Assembly (NCBI GenBank): GCA_964629875.1 | Contig: CAZVRK010000003.1 | Coordinates: forward strand, 1-64,000 | Direction: 5' to 3' | Source: UBA3495 sp964629875 | Lineage (GTDB): Bacteria > Chloroflexota > Dehalococcoidia > Lucifugimonadales > UBA3495 | DNA: 64,000 nt | Part shown: one piece after another, positions 8,854 through 18,266 of the stretch | Numbering within the stretch: the first letter of the stretch is position 1 | Layout of the letters: each line of letters begins with the position of its first letter | Made by a program: the position numbers and the translations under genes | The notes under the pieces: model-generated | What the model was told of the DNA's origin: nothing | Database searches by the model: none | Seen by the model: only the letters and a program-made list of their open reading frames with translations

Positions 8854-10329
8854 TTGCGACACATAGATCAACTAGATATTTTTAAATCAATATCCAATTT
8901 ACTAGATGCTGATAGTAAAGATATATATATCGTAGGTGGTTTCATACGCGACTCGCTGTTGGATGAACCATCTAATGATGTAGACATGGTTGTTAAACAG
9001 GATCCTATTGTTCTCGGAAACAAACTAGCACAAATTACTGGCGGCCATAGCTATAATTTAAGCTTGGACCATCATGTCACACGCGTAGAAATACCAGAAA
9101 ACGACCGCACCTTCAGAATCGATTTAACACAAATAGCTGGTAATGTTGAAGATAATTTATGCACCCGTGATTTCACCATAAATTCTATGGCTGTGCCACT
9201 AAATCGTTTTACCTCAAACCAGTGGAAAGACAACATCATCGATCCCCTGAATGGTATGTCTGATCTTCTCAATAAAACTCTTAGATGCAGTAACTCAGAT
9301 GTATTTTTACAAGATGGTCTCCGGCTACTTCGCGGCGTAAGGATTGCAGCTAAACTAAAGTTCCGACTTGATCCATACACCGCTACTCTTATGAAGTCGC
9401 ATTCGCACAATATAGAACGGGTATCTCCTGAAAGAGTTAGAGATGAATTTTTGACAATATTGTCGACACATTCGGCTCACAGTCAACTAGCAATCTTAGA
9501 TCGCCTAGATATTCTGTGCCGCATAATACCGGAGCTCTCTAACACAAAGGGAGTAGACCAACCTAAAGTACATTATTGGGACGTTTGGGGGCATTCAATA
9601 CATGCGGTCGAAGCCGCTGAGATGGTAACTTTAGGGCATCATAATTCCGCTATCTACTCGTTGGTGCCATGGACACAAGAGATTGAATCTCATTTCAACC
9701 AAACTATTACCGATGGTCACAACAGAAGAACGATATTAAAATTGACAGCCTTGTTACATGATATCGCCAAACCGCAAACTAAATCGACTGATTCAACAGG
9801 AAGAACAAGATTTTTAAGGCATTCGGAAGAGGGCGCAGAGATAGCCAATGAAAGGTTATCGGCTCTAAGGTTGAGCAGAACCGGCATCAAATCAGTCTGC
9901 AAAATGATTGAAGAACACCTGCGACCAACAAACATGAGCCATGACCTCGAGTTACCCACTCCTCGGGCTATATACAGGTATTACAGAGATTTGGACAATG
10001 TTGCTATAGACACTCTGTATTTGGCTATGGCAGATTATTTGGCAGCAAAAGGTCCAGAAATTGCGCCTGATAACTGGGCTAAACATGCTAGAATGATTGC
10101 GCATATTCTGGAGACGGGTTCAATCCAACGTAAGAACAATAAAAAACCTACTCGGCTATTAACTGGAACGGATATTATTGACGAGTTCGAAATTCAGCCA
10201 GGGCCACACATCGGAGAAATCCTAGAACACATCAATGAATCCCAGGCCGAGGGCAAAATACAAACCAAAGAGGATGCACTGACTTTAGCAAGTCAATACA
10301 TCTCGAATTTACATCTCAGGGGTAATTAA
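8854..10329 (+). CDS. CCA tRNA nucleotidyltransferase / poly(A) polymerase family protein with HD domain
   Basis: The N-terminal nucleotidyltransferase head has GGFIRD (28-33) and the metal-binding DVD (42-44). RDFTINSMA follows, as in class II CCA-adding enzymes. An RNA-binding neck follows (RLLRGVRIAAKLKF) and then an HD phosphohydrolase domain (LTALLHDIAKPQTK, H302/D303). It should repair or add CCA at tRNA 3' ends; it could instead be an A-adding or CC-adding paralogue, which the sequence alone does not settle. The start is TTG. Its TAA stop overlaps the secD ATG by one base (TAATG), suggesting translational coupling. Confidence 0.9.
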   Translation: MRHIDQLDIFKSISNLLDADSKDIYIVGGFIRDSLLDEPSNDVDMVVKQDPIVLGNKLAQITGGHSYNLSLDHHVTRVEIPENDRTFRIDLTQIAGNVEDNLCTRDFTINSMAVPLNRFTSNQWKDNIIDPLNGMSDLLNKTLRCSNSDVFLQDGLRLLRGVRIAAKLKFRLDPYTATLMKSHSHNIERVSPERVRDEFLTILSTHSAHSQLAILDRLDILCRIIPELSNTKGVDQPKVHYWDVWGHSIHAVEAAEMVTLGHHNSAIYSLVPWTQEIESHFNQTITDGHNRRTILKLTALLHDIAKPQTKSTDSTGRTRFLRHSEEGAEIANERLSALRLSRTGIKSVCKMIEEHLRPTNMSHDLELPTPRAIYRYYRDLDNVAIDTLYLAMADYLAAKGPEIAPDNWAKHARMIAHILETGSIQRKNNKKPTRLLTGTDIIDEFEIQPGPHIGEILEHINESQAEGKIQTKEDALTLASQYISNLHLRGN

Positions 10330-12140
10330 TGCGAGGACGAAGCATAAAAGTAACAATTCTAGTATTGATAATACTAACCCTATCCATACTATCTCTGGCA
10401 TTCTCAGAGATTGACGTGAATGTACCCGGAGTGGGCAAATTCCAACGCGGCAGCATTGGCCCGTTGGGCTTAAAACTAGGCCTAGACCTCCAGGGCGGCG
10501 CTCACCTAGTCTACCAGGCAGAAGTGGGCACAACGATTACAGCTACCGTACCAGGTCCGGCTGACGAAGATGATGTTAGCTCTGAGATAAACAAACTTAA
10601 CATCGAATCCTTTAAAGCAATTGTCACGACCCTTGATGAGGATACAATTCAAATAAAAGGAACTCTCTTAGCTGATTCTGAACGACAGCAAGTTAGGAAT
10701 GTCCTAGAGGAGCTTTACGGACCCATAACCGATGAAAATAATTTCAAAGTAATTGATAACACCGCCCCTTCGTCGGATCAAATGACAGGAGCTTTAGACA
10801 TAATTGCCCGTCGGGTAAATGCTATAGGTACTGACGACCCATTAGTTCAAAAATTTGGTGACGACAGAATAATAGTTCAACTGCCAGGCGCTAGTGGAAC
10901 TATCATCAACGTCCAATTTGTTGCTCCAGCTGATTATTCAGCAATAAATGAAACATTGCGTCTAGCTGGATATGACGATTACGAAATTGACCAAAAATCC
11001 GATACCAAGTATAGGATAAAAACAAGATCACTTAGCCTTTTGAAGCAAGAATCTATAGCAAATGACCTCAGGGATGCTATTGGTGATTATAAATCATTCG
11101 ATATCACAGGCGGCATAGAAGCAGCCAAATCATTGATTGGAAATACTGCTAGCCTCGAGTTTAAACTTAGAGACTGCACTGATAATTTTTGTGAAACATA
11201 CCGAGACTCAGACCTTGGTCTCACAGGGGATGATCTTCAAGAAGCTTACGCATCAACCAATACTACAACTGGTGAATGGGCCGTCAATATCCAGTTTGAT
11301 AGCAGAGGGGCAGACATATTTTCAGACCTAACTAAAGATATAGTTAATGATTCCTCAAAAAGAATCGCTGTATTTTTGGATAGCGATCTACTTACAGACC
11401 CCGTAGCTAGAGCATGGATACGGGATGGTAGGAGCCAAATAACCGGTAGTTTCACTAGAGAATCTGCTCAGACGCTCGCCATACAACTCCAATCCGGAAG
11501 ATTACCCGTGCCACTAACACTAATCCAAGAGAGCGAAGTAGATGCGCTACTAGGCTCAAAGTCTCTAGAGATGAGTCTACTAGCGGGTTCTATTGGACTA
11601 CTATTAATCATACTATTCATGATTGCTTATTACAGGTTGTCTGGATTAGTAGCCAGTATTTCATTGGTATTCTATGGAGTAGTAGTACTAGCTATTTTTA
11701 AACTAATACCTGTGACTTTAACACTACCGCATCTCGGAGGATTTATCCTATCAGTCGGGTTAGCCGTCGATGCTAACATCCTAATATTTGAAAGAATGAA
11801 AGAAGAGATACGAGTCGGAAGAACCTTAGCATCATCAGTAGAAGTTGGGTTCGGTCGCGCTTGGCCCGCCATACGAGATGGAAACATTTCTACCATAATC
11901 ACTTGTGCCGTATTACTTTGGTTCGGAACAAGGCTAGGCGGGGGCTTAATAAACGGGTTTGCACTAAGTTTGTTAATCGGTGTCATAGTCAGCATGTTCA
12001 CAGCAGTAGTGGTCAGCCGGAATTTATTACAACTCCTGGCTTGGTTTGGACTGACGCGTCACGCAAACCTATTCAGCCCCGAAAAAATAAATGCTGGTCG
12101 CGACACTAATCGTTCACAGACCCCCAGCGGAGGCAGATAA
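10329..12140 (+). CDS. secD: protein translocase subunit SecD
   Basis: A 603-residue inner-membrane protein of the SecDF complex, which uses the proton gradient to pull secreted proteins out of SecYEG. The first transmembrane helix (residues about 8-26) is followed by LKLGLDLQGGAHLVYQ, the classic SecD D1 motif, and a large external P1 domain. The C-terminal half has five transmembrane helices with GFILSVGLAVDANILIFERMKEE and the GNISTIITCAVLLWFG region. It is coupled to the upstream nucleotidyltransferase gene by a one-base overlap and followed immediately by secF. Confidence 0.97.
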   Translation: MRGRSIKVTILVLIILTLSILSLAFSEIDVNVPGVGKFQRGSIGPLGLKLGLDLQGGAHLVYQAEVGTTITATVPGPADEDDVSSEINKLNIESFKAIVTTLDEDTIQIKGTLLADSERQQVRNVLEELYGPITDENNFKVIDNTAPSSDQMTGALDIIARRVNAIGTDDPLVQKFGDDRIIVQLPGASGTIINVQFVAPADYSAINETLRLAGYDDYEIDQKSDTKYRIKTRSLSLLKQESIANDLRDAIGDYKSFDITGGIEAAKSLIGNTASLEFKLRDCTDNFCETYRDSDLGLTGDDLQEAYASTNTTTGEWAVNIQFDSRGADIFSDLTKDIVNDSSKRIAVFLDSDLLTDPVARAWIRDGRSQITGSFTRESAQTLAIQLQSGRLPVPLTLIQESEVDALLGSKSLEMSLLAGSIGLLLIILFMIAYYRLSGLVASISLVFYGVVVLAIFKLIPVTLTLPHLGGFILSVGLAVDANILIFERMKEEIRVGRTLASSVEVGFGRAWPAIRDGNISTIITCAVLLWFGTRLGGGLINGFALSLLIGVIVSMFTAVVVSRNLLQLLAWFGLTRHANLFSPEKINAGRDTNRSQTPSGGR

Positions 12141-12141
12141 A

Positions 12142-13119
12142 TTGTTAGATATTGTAGGTAAACGCGGCTGGTATTTTTTATTTTCAGCCATAATCATCGT
12201 GATCGCACTGATTTCGTTGATAATGCCACCAGGCTGGTCAACTCTTAACTCTGGTCTAAAGCCAGGAATCGACTTCACTAGTGGGTCTGTGTTGGATATA
12301 AGCTTCTCGAAACCTGTAGATCAAAACTTAGTTTACGAGCAAATGAAATATCTCGGGCACCCTGAAGCTTTGGTTCAAACAACCGGAGCCAATTCTGTAA
12401 TAATTCGGACAAAAGTTTTAAAGGAATCTGAGGGATCTAACGAATCCGAGCGACAGTCTATCCAAAGGCATTTGGAGAAAACAATATCGCCCATTGATTC
12501 ACTAGCTTTTGATTCCATATCGCCAATAATAGCGCGTGAAACAATCCGTAATGCTCTCTTCGCTATGGTAGCGGCCTCAATATTTATATTGTTGTACATA
12601 TGGTATGCATTTAGGAGAGCCCCAAAGGCGTATAGGTACGGTATCAGTGCCATCATAGCTCTATTACACGACACAATCATTATCCTAGGATTATTCTCTA
12701 TTTTAGGGAAGACCATTGGAATGGAGGTCAACGCAACTTTCATTATCGGCATATTAACTGTAGCAGGATATAGCGTTAACGATACAATCGTAGTGTTTGA
12801 CAGGATACGTGAAAATGTTATCCGCCATCCAGAAAGAGATTTCAGCTCGCTCGTCAACACTAGTATCGTTGAGACTATAGGAAGATCTATGAACACTAGT
12901 TTGACTACTTTTGTAGTATTACTAGCTCTGTTACTAATCGGGGGAGATAGCATTAGAGGACTTATACTAGTTGTCGCAGCAGGTGTACTGGTAGGAACTT
13001 ACAGTAGCATTTTTATTGCAAGCCAGTTCCTCGTAATATGGGATAGGAAAGAGTTCCGGAGCATTTTCCGGTTACGACAAACTCGCAGTGAATCCGCAAC
13101 TAGCAACCTGTCCGCTTAA
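12142..13119 (+). CDS. secF: protein translocase subunit SecF
   Basis: Partner of SecD, about 325 residues with six predicted membrane helices. Signatures include LKPGIDFTSGSVLDISF after the first helix and GYSVNDTIVVFDRIRENV and GRSMNTSLTTFVVLLALLL in the membrane core. An ATG exists at 12091 but lies within secD. The TTG at 12142, one base after the secD stop, is preferred because a GGAGG Shine-Dalgarno lies just upstream and the protein then begins LDIVGKRGWYF, as is usual for SecF. Confidence 0.95.
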   Translation: MLDIVGKRGWYFLFSAIIIVIALISLIMPPGWSTLNSGLKPGIDFTSGSVLDISFSKPVDQNLVYEQMKYLGHPEALVQTTGANSVIIRTKVLKESEGSNESERQSIQRHLEKTISPIDSLAFDSISPIIARETIRNALFAMVAASIFILLYIWYAFRRAPKAYRYGISAIIALLHDTIIILGLFSILGKTIGMEVNATFIIGILTVAGYSVNDTIVVFDRIRENVIRHPERDFSSLVNTSIVETIGRSMNTSLTTFVVLLALLLIGGDSIRGLILVVAAGVLVGTYSSIFIASQFLVIWDRKEFRSIFRLRQTRSESATSNLSA

Positions 13120-13143
13120 AATCATATACATAAGACTTTCGGC

Positions 13144-13182
13144 GGTAACTACGGATCTGTATCGCACAGATCCGTAGTTACC
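13144..13182. repeat. perfect 17-bp inverted repeat between secF and pgpA
   Basis: GGTAACTACGGATCTGT (13144-13160) and its exact complement (13166-13182) flank a five-base ATCGC loop. No T-run follows on either strand, so it is not a standard intrinsic terminator. It may be an RNA stabiliser, a processing site, a T-tract-less terminator or a protein-binding site. Confidence 0.85.
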
Positions 13183-13221
13183 GAAAATCCATACCCCTTA
13201 AATTAAAGCAGCTAATATAAC

Positions 13222-13710
13222 ATGTCACATTGGAATTTATTCATATCGCAAAGTATCCGTATTATCGGTAAAACCATTGGATCCGGATTTGGCTCCGGAT
13301 TATCTCCTGTAATACCAGGAACATCGGGCAGTTTGCTCGCAGTAGCAATATACATGGCCTCTCCAATTGAAAGCGATTCACTGTGGGCAATCGCCATAAT
13401 TGTTACAGGAAGTGTACTCGGAATATGGGCTTGCAATACACTCGTCACAGAAGATGACAAAGATCCTCAGAAAGCGGTGTGGGATGAATTCATAGGCATG
13501 TGGATTACGTGCCTATTTCTACCAAAGGAAATGCTATGGATAATAGCAGCTTTTATCTGCTTCAGAATACTAGATGTGACGAAGCCTTATCCAGCCCGCA
13601 AACTTGAAGGGTTAGCTGGAGGACTCGGGATAATGGCTGATGATATATTAGTTGGTATATACGGTGCCTGCATCTTAAACATTGTTCGCATTTCACTATC
13701 GTTATGGTAA
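13222..13710 (+). CDS. pgpA: phosphatidylglycerophosphatase A
   Basis: A 162-residue membrane protein of the PgpA family. It dephosphorylates phosphatidylglycerol phosphate to phosphatidylglycerol. Family features are visible: GFGSGLSPVIPGTSGSL near the N-terminus, the catalytic-type DPQKAVWDEFIGMW, and the C-terminal DVTKPYPARKLEGLAGGLGIMADDILVG. Hydrophobic helices alternate with these polar motifs. It stands alone between the secF hairpin and the rpsB promoter. Confidence 0.92.
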   Translation: MSHWNLFISQSIRIIGKTIGSGFGSGLSPVIPGTSGSLLAVAIYMASPIESDSLWAIAIIVTGSVLGIWACNTLVTEDDKDPQKAVWDEFIGMWITCLFLPKEMLWIIAAFICFRILDVTKPYPARKLEGLAGGLGIMADDILVGIYGACILNIVRISLSLW

Positions 13711-13739
13711 TAAATACACTCATCTCATTTTGTACGTAT

Positions 13740-13768
13740 TTGCCCACAAATAAGCGCTATGTTATACT
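13740..13768 (+). promoter_or_regulatory. promoter of the rpsB-tsf-pyrH operon
   Basis: TTGCCC (13740-13745), a 17-base spacer and TATACT (13763-13768). It lies about 125 bases upstream of rpsB, leaving a leader in which a short imperfect hairpin (about 13789-13808) can form. A strong AAGGAGG Shine-Dalgarno precedes rpsB. Confidence 0.6.
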
Positions 13769-13893
13769 CGGATCGTGTGCGAATGAACGTGCTGGGAAGT
13801 TCCTGCGCGTCTAACGAACTATCAAACAATTAGACAACACCATCACTGCGAAAATACATAATAGTATGAACCCTAAGGAGGTCATCGTAACTT

Positions 13894-14838
13894 ATGGTAC
13901 AGGCTCCTGAACGACCTACGAATACAGGCGACAATCCTGAGAATGAAAATCTCACTATGAAGTCTTTGCTAGAAGCTGGAGTCCATTTCGGTCATCAGAC
14001 CAGACGATGGAACCCCAGAATGAAACGTTATATTTTCACCCAACGAAATGGCATTCACATACTTGATTTGCAGCAAACGCTTGGGCTAATTAACGACGCC
14101 TATAGTGCGATGGTACAAGTCGCGGCAGAAGGCGGAAAAATACTATTCGTAGGAACAAAAAAACAGGCTCAGGAAGTCATGCAAACCGAGGCCGATCGAT
14201 GCGGCATGTGGTACGTTAACCAGCGATGGTTAGGTGGCACTCTGACTAACTTTCAAACCATTCAGACTCGAATAAAATACATGTTAGACCTTCAACAGAA
14301 AAGGGAGCAAGGATACTTCAGGCTGCTACCAAAGAAGGAAGCTGTGCGGTTAACCGACACTCTAAATCGCCTGGAAAAGTACTTTACGGGCCTCAAAGAC
14401 ATGACGGCTCCTCCTCAAGCAATGTTTGTTGTCGATATTGCTAAAGAAGACATATGTATAGCAGAGGCTCGAAGGATGGGCATTAAAATATTCTCCATAG
14501 TAGACACAGATTGCGATCCTAGCCTCATAGACCATCCTATACCAGGTAACGATGATGCTGTCAGATCCATTCGTTTAATTACCAATCGTATGGCAAGCGC
14601 AATAATTGAAGGGACAGCGCAGAGAGAAGCCTTAATCGCAGAAGCCGCGATGTCAGCACAAGAAACATCTGACGAGGCTGCCTCACTCGATACTAGTAAT
14701 CTCAGCGATGAAGAACTAGAACAAATTGCAGTAGAAAGCATGCCTTTGGAAGAGCTAGGGCAATTAATGGAACAGGCTTCATCTTACCGAACTGAAACAT
14801 CCGAAGGGCCTGAAGAGGAACCTACACAAGAAAGCTAA
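13894..14838 (+). CDS. rpsB: 30S ribosomal protein S2
   Basis: A 314-residue S2. The conserved core runs from about residue 22 (MKSLLEAGVHFGHQTRRWNP) through FVGTKKQAQE, YVNQRWLGGTLTNFQTI and the IPGNDDAVRSIRLIT region. The N-terminal 20 residues and the last 70 or so are extra, acidic and low-complexity compared with the roughly 240-residue E. coli protein. A long acidic tail of this kind is common in several phyla. It is the first gene of a long run that includes tsf, pyrH and frr, the classic order. Confidence 0.98.
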   Translation: MVQAPERPTNTGDNPENENLTMKSLLEAGVHFGHQTRRWNPRMKRYIFTQRNGIHILDLQQTLGLINDAYSAMVQVAAEGGKILFVGTKKQAQEVMQTEADRCGMWYVNQRWLGGTLTNFQTIQTRIKYMLDLQQKREQGYFRLLPKKEAVRLTDTLNRLEKYFTGLKDMTAPPQAMFVVDIAKEDICIAEARRMGIKIFSIVDTDCDPSLIDHPIPGNDDAVRSIRLITNRMASAIIEGTAQREALIAEAAMSAQETSDEAASLDTSNLSDEELEQIAVESMPLEELGQLMEQASSYRTETSEGPEEEPTQES

Positions 14839-14869
14839 ACTTGGCCCGTGAACCTAAGGAGGGGAACCC

Positions 14870-15373
14870 TTGCCAGTCACAGTAGATGATATAAAAACGC
14901 TTCGCGAAAATACCGGAGCGGGTATTATGGAATGCAAAGAAGCGCTGGAACAATCTGATGGTGATCAGCAGAAAGCGTCAGATATCCTTCGAGAGAAAGG
15001 ATTCGCACAAGCAGCTAAAAGATCAGACCGAGACACCACACAAGGAGCAATTGAAGCTTACATACACACTGGGGGAAGAGTAGGAGCTCTAATAGAATTA
15101 GGATGCGAAACAGACTTCGTAGCAAGAACTCCAGACTTCAAAGATTTAGCTCACGATCTAGCTATGCAAGTCGCAGCAATGGCACCTGAGTATATAGGGG
15201 ATGGAGACCACCCAGAAGATGACAAACGCCCCGCCGCCCAGATTGATCTACTTGCCCAGCCTTTCATTAAAGATTCTTCACAACAAATTAGCGACCTGAT
15301 ACAAGAACTAGCCGCAAAAGTAGGGGAGAACGTTAGGGTAGTCAGATTTCGTAGACTAGCACTAGCAGAATAA
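14870..15373 (+). CDS. tsf: elongation factor Ts
   Basis: Guanine nucleotide exchange factor for EF-Tu. The N-terminal UBA-like segment is VDDIKTLRENTGAGIMECKEALE and the core motif IELGCETDFVARTPDFK is intact. At 167 residues it is a short form with a single compact core domain, shorter than the 280-residue E. coli type but known from several groups. The start is TTG, set by an AAGGAGGGG Shine-Dalgarno. Confidence 0.96.
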   Translation: MPVTVDDIKTLRENTGAGIMECKEALEQSDGDQQKASDILREKGFAQAAKRSDRDTTQGAIEAYIHTGGRVGALIELGCETDFVARTPDFKDLAHDLAMQVAAMAPEYIGDGDHPEDDKRPAAQIDLLAQPFIKDSSQQISDLIQELAAKVGENVRVVRFRRLALAE

Positions 15374-15387
15374 CGCGCTTCAATACC

Positions 15388-16113
15388 ATGAGTCAGGCCA
15401 AATATAGCAGAATACTACTTAAACTTAGTGGCGAATCTTTGAAAGGGTCCGCCCAGTCCGGCATAGACCCCAATGCAGTAAATTACCTAGCTAAGCAAGT
15501 AACTGAGGCAACCAACATTGGCGTTGAAATAGCAATAGTTATAGGCGGAGGCAATATCTGGCGCGGCGGAGAAGCCGAAGCCCAGGGAATGGATCGTTCA
15601 ACTGCGGATTACGCCGGCATGCTCGCTACCGTAGTGAACGCTCTCGCCCTACAAGATGCCTTAGAAAAATTAGGTGTAATAACCAGAACCCAAAGCGCCT
15701 TACAAATGCAGGCAGTGGCTGAACCATACATAAGACGACGCGCTATACGGCACCTCGAAAAAGGTAGAGTGGTTATTTTTTCAGCTGGTACAGGCAATCC
15801 ATACATGACAACTGATACGGCATCGTCACTACGTGCTTTAGAGATAGGTGCAGAAGTACTACTTATGGCCAAAAACGATGTAGACGGTGTCTATGACTCA
15901 GATCCCCACGTAAATCCCGACGCAGTATTGTTTAAATCATTAGATTATATGGATGCCTTAAACAGAAGACTCGAAATAATGGATTCGACAGCGCTATCAT
16001 TGTGTATGGATAACAAGCTCCCAATCGTAGTATTCAATATATTTAAGAAAGGCAACTTATCGGAGATACTTGCTGGGAATGAAGTTGGCACTACCATAAC
16101 AGGGAGGGATTAG
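15388..16113 (+). CDS. pyrH: uridylate kinase
   Basis: Phosphorylates UMP to UDP. This is an amino acid kinase fold of 241 residues: RILLKLSGESLKG at the N-terminus, IVIGGGNIWRG, DYAGMLATVVNALALQDALE, VIFSAGTGNPYMTTDTAS, LLMAKNDVDGVYDSDP, and MDSTALSLCMDNKLPIVVFN. Length and motifs are normal. It sits 14 bases after tsf and 3 bases before frr. Confidence 0.97.
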   Translation: MSQAKYSRILLKLSGESLKGSAQSGIDPNAVNYLAKQVTEATNIGVEIAIVIGGGNIWRGGEAEAQGMDRSTADYAGMLATVVNALALQDALEKLGVITRTQSALQMQAVAEPYIRRRAIRHLEKGRVVIFSAGTGNPYMTTDTASSLRALEIGAEVLLMAKNDVDGVYDSDPHVNPDAVLFKSLDYMDALNRRLEIMDSTALSLCMDNKLPIVVFNIFKKGNLSEILAGNEVGTTITGRD

Positions 16114-16116
16114 TTT

Positions 16117-16698
16117 ATGACAAGTGGAAACGATAACCTAACACCAGAAGTAATACTATCTGATACGGCTGATCGGATGACCAAGTCTATAGACGCTCTG
16201 AGAAGAGAGCTATCAACTCTAAGAACTGGGAGGGCAACCCCAGCACTGCTTGATAACATACATGTCGATTACTATGGCGCATCTACTCCTTTAAATCAAT
16301 TGGCTTCTGTAAGCGCTCCTGATGCGCAGGCTATTATCATACAACCATGGGATAAAGGATCCATTCAGGACATTGAAAAAAGTCTAAGCACTTCTGAACT
16401 GGGATTTAATCCGTCTAACGATGGCAATCAAATCACTGTGCCAATACCTCCGCTGACTCAAGAACGCCGCCTTGAAATGGTTAAACTACTAAAAAAGAAA
16501 ATAGAGGATGGCAAAGTATCAGTCAGAAACGTGCGTAGGGATTCGGTAGAACGTTTGAGAAAACTTGAAAAAGACAAGTCCATTTCACAAGATGATTCGC
16601 GGAGGGGACAGGACCAAATTCAAAAGTCCACAGATAATCACACTAAGTTGATAGACGATATCGCTAAGGCAAAAGAAGAAGAAATCACCCAGGTCTAA
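16117..16698 (+). CDS. frr: ribosome recycling factor
   Basis: A 193-residue RRF that, with EF-G, splits post-termination ribosomes. Recognisable segments are LRRELSTLRTGRATPALLD, YYGASTPLNQLASVSAPDAQ, IIQPWDKGSIQDIEKSL, VPIPPLTQERRLEMVK and the long C-terminal helix with VRRDSVERLRKLEKDKSIS. It is tightly packed between pyrH and uppS, with 3 bases on each side. Confidence 0.97.
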   Translation: MTSGNDNLTPEVILSDTADRMTKSIDALRRELSTLRTGRATPALLDNIHVDYYGASTPLNQLASVSAPDAQAIIIQPWDKGSIQDIEKSLSTSELGFNPSNDGNQITVPIPPLTQERRLEMVKLLKKKIEDGKVSVRNVRRDSVERLRKLEKDKSISQDDSRRGQDQIQKSTDNHTKLIDDIAKAKEEEITQV

Positions 16699-16701
16699 GA
16701 G

Positions 16702-17445
16702 ATGAAATCGTTGCTCAAGCTTGTTAAGTCGTCTCATAAAAACAAAGTACCCGCCCCCAACCATATAGCCTTCATCATGGACGGAAATGGTCGCTGGGCA
16801 GGGAAAAAAGGCCTTCCTCGAATATCAGGACACCAGGTAGGCGTAGACAATATCCCCAAAATACTGACTCATCTTGAAAAAAGAGGGGTCAAATTTGTTA
16901 CTATTTTCGCGTTCTCCACTGAAAACTGGAATCGACCGACGGGAGAAGTTGACGGTCTTATTCGCATTTTACAGGAATCACTAGACAGTCAAACCCCAAT
17001 CTTACATAAAAACAATGTCCGGATCATCCATATAGGGGAATTAATAAACCTTTCCGACGATATCATAGCGTCTATCAAATCAGCTGAAACTCTTACACTA
17101 GATAATGATGGAATTACTCTAAATGTAGCATTTGATTACGGCGGTCGGAACGAAATACTTAACGCAGTAAAAAAAATAATTTCCGCAGGAATATCGCCTT
17201 CTGACATCACGGAGGGAAGTTTTTCTAATTATCTATATACGTCCGAATCTCCAGATCCGGATTTGATCATCCGCACAGGAGGAGAATTAAGATTAAGTAA
17301 TTTTCTGCTATGGCAGTCCGCTTACAGTGAATACTACCACACAAAAGTAATGTGGCCAGACTTCCAAGAAAAACACATTGATAAGGCACTTCGCTCGTTC
17401 AACAGACGGCAACGGCGTTTCGGTAAAGTGCTGGATGAGGCATAA
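16702..17445 (+). CDS. uppS: isoprenyl transferase (undecaprenyl diphosphate synthase family)
   Basis: A cis-prenyltransferase of 247 residues that builds the C55 carrier lipid for cell-envelope synthesis. Diagnostic motifs are HIAFIMDGNGRWA near residue 22, GHQVGVDNIPKIL, TIFAFSTENWNRP, and the C-terminal DPDLIIRTGGELRLSNFLLWQSAYSE split over about residues 186-211. It lies three bases after frr and is followed two bases later by cdsA. Confidence 0.96.
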   Translation: MKSLLKLVKSSHKNKVPAPNHIAFIMDGNGRWAGKKGLPRISGHQVGVDNIPKILTHLEKRGVKFVTIFAFSTENWNRPTGEVDGLIRILQESLDSQTPILHKNNVRIIHIGELINLSDDIIASIKSAETLTLDNDGITLNVAFDYGGRNEILNAVKKIISAGISPSDITEGSFSNYLYTSESPDPDLIIRTGGELRLSNFLLWQSAYSEYYHTKVMWPDFQEKHIDKALRSFNRRQRRFGKVLDEA

Positions 17446-17447
17446 AT

Positions 17448-18263
17448 TTGAGAACTCGCATCCTGACATCAGCAGTCGGGATACCAATAATACTCGCCAC
17501 AATCTGGTATGGTCCTATTACAGTATTACTAGTGATACTAGTTCTTGCCTCAATCGCGGCATGCGAAATTTACGGGCTCTACAAAATCGACAATCGCGGA
17601 TTACCTAAAGTAATCGGAATAATATGGGTAGTCACCCTCGTACTAAGTCCGACAAACTCTTCAAACTTAAGTACATTACTTACCCTCAGTTTATGTGTTA
17701 CCTGTATAGGGATATTTACATCGACACTATGGCTAATAGTCTACTCTGACAAATCTCACTTTGTCCCTGCTCTATTATGTATGACCCTAACCTGCACATA
17801 CATTGGAATATTAATGGGACATTTCCCAATGTATTATGACATTGAATATAGTATCTATTCAGGCAAAATGTGGCTGCTATTTGCAGTATTTGCCACTTTC
17901 ACAACAGACACCGCAGCTTTATTGGCAGGAAAAACATTCGGACGCCATGCGCTCGCACCTAGAATCAGCCCTAATAAAACATGGGAAGGATCTATAAGTG
18001 GCATTATAGCTAGTGTCTTATTCTCCATAGTTTTCTGTTACATATCGGAAAATGCACAGTATTTATGGCAAATGACGGCACTAGGTGCTACAGTAGGAGT
18101 CGTTTCCCAATTAGGAGATCTTACAGAGTCCAAGATTAAGCGTACTTTCAATGTGAAAAATACAGGTGGTTTGTTACCTGGCCACGGAGGACTTCTAGAT
18201 CGTTTAGATAGCCTCTTGTGGTCTATCCCGATAACATACTATCTCATCCTTACGATATTTTAA
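17448..18263 (+). CDS. cdsA: phosphatidate cytidylyltransferase
   Basis: Makes CDP-diacylglycerol from phosphatidic acid and CTP. A polytopic membrane protein of 271 residues with about seven hydrophobic helices. The C-terminal signature is clear: RISPNKTWEGSISG, then GDLTESKIKRTFNVKNTGG and LLPGHGGLLDRLDSL. The start is TTG. It is embedded in the standard uppS-cdsA-dxr-rseP order. Confidence 0.95.
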   Translation: MRTRILTSAVGIPIILATIWYGPITVLLVILVLASIAACEIYGLYKIDNRGLPKVIGIIWVVTLVLSPTNSSNLSTLLTLSLCVTCIGIFTSTLWLIVYSDKSHFVPALLCMTLTCTYIGILMGHFPMYYDIEYSIYSGKMWLLFAVFATFTTDTAALLAGKTFGRHALAPRISPNKTWEGSISGIIASVLFSIVFCYISENAQYLWQMTALGATVGVVSQLGDLTESKIKRTFNVKNTGGLLPGHGGLLDRLDSLLWSIPITYYLILTIF

Positions 18264-18266
18264 TTT

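Noticed and set aside
12375..12953. Long minus-strand open frame across secF
   Set aside because: It lies antisense to a certain membrane-protein gene with no start signal; its hydrophobic-looking translation mirrors the real gene.
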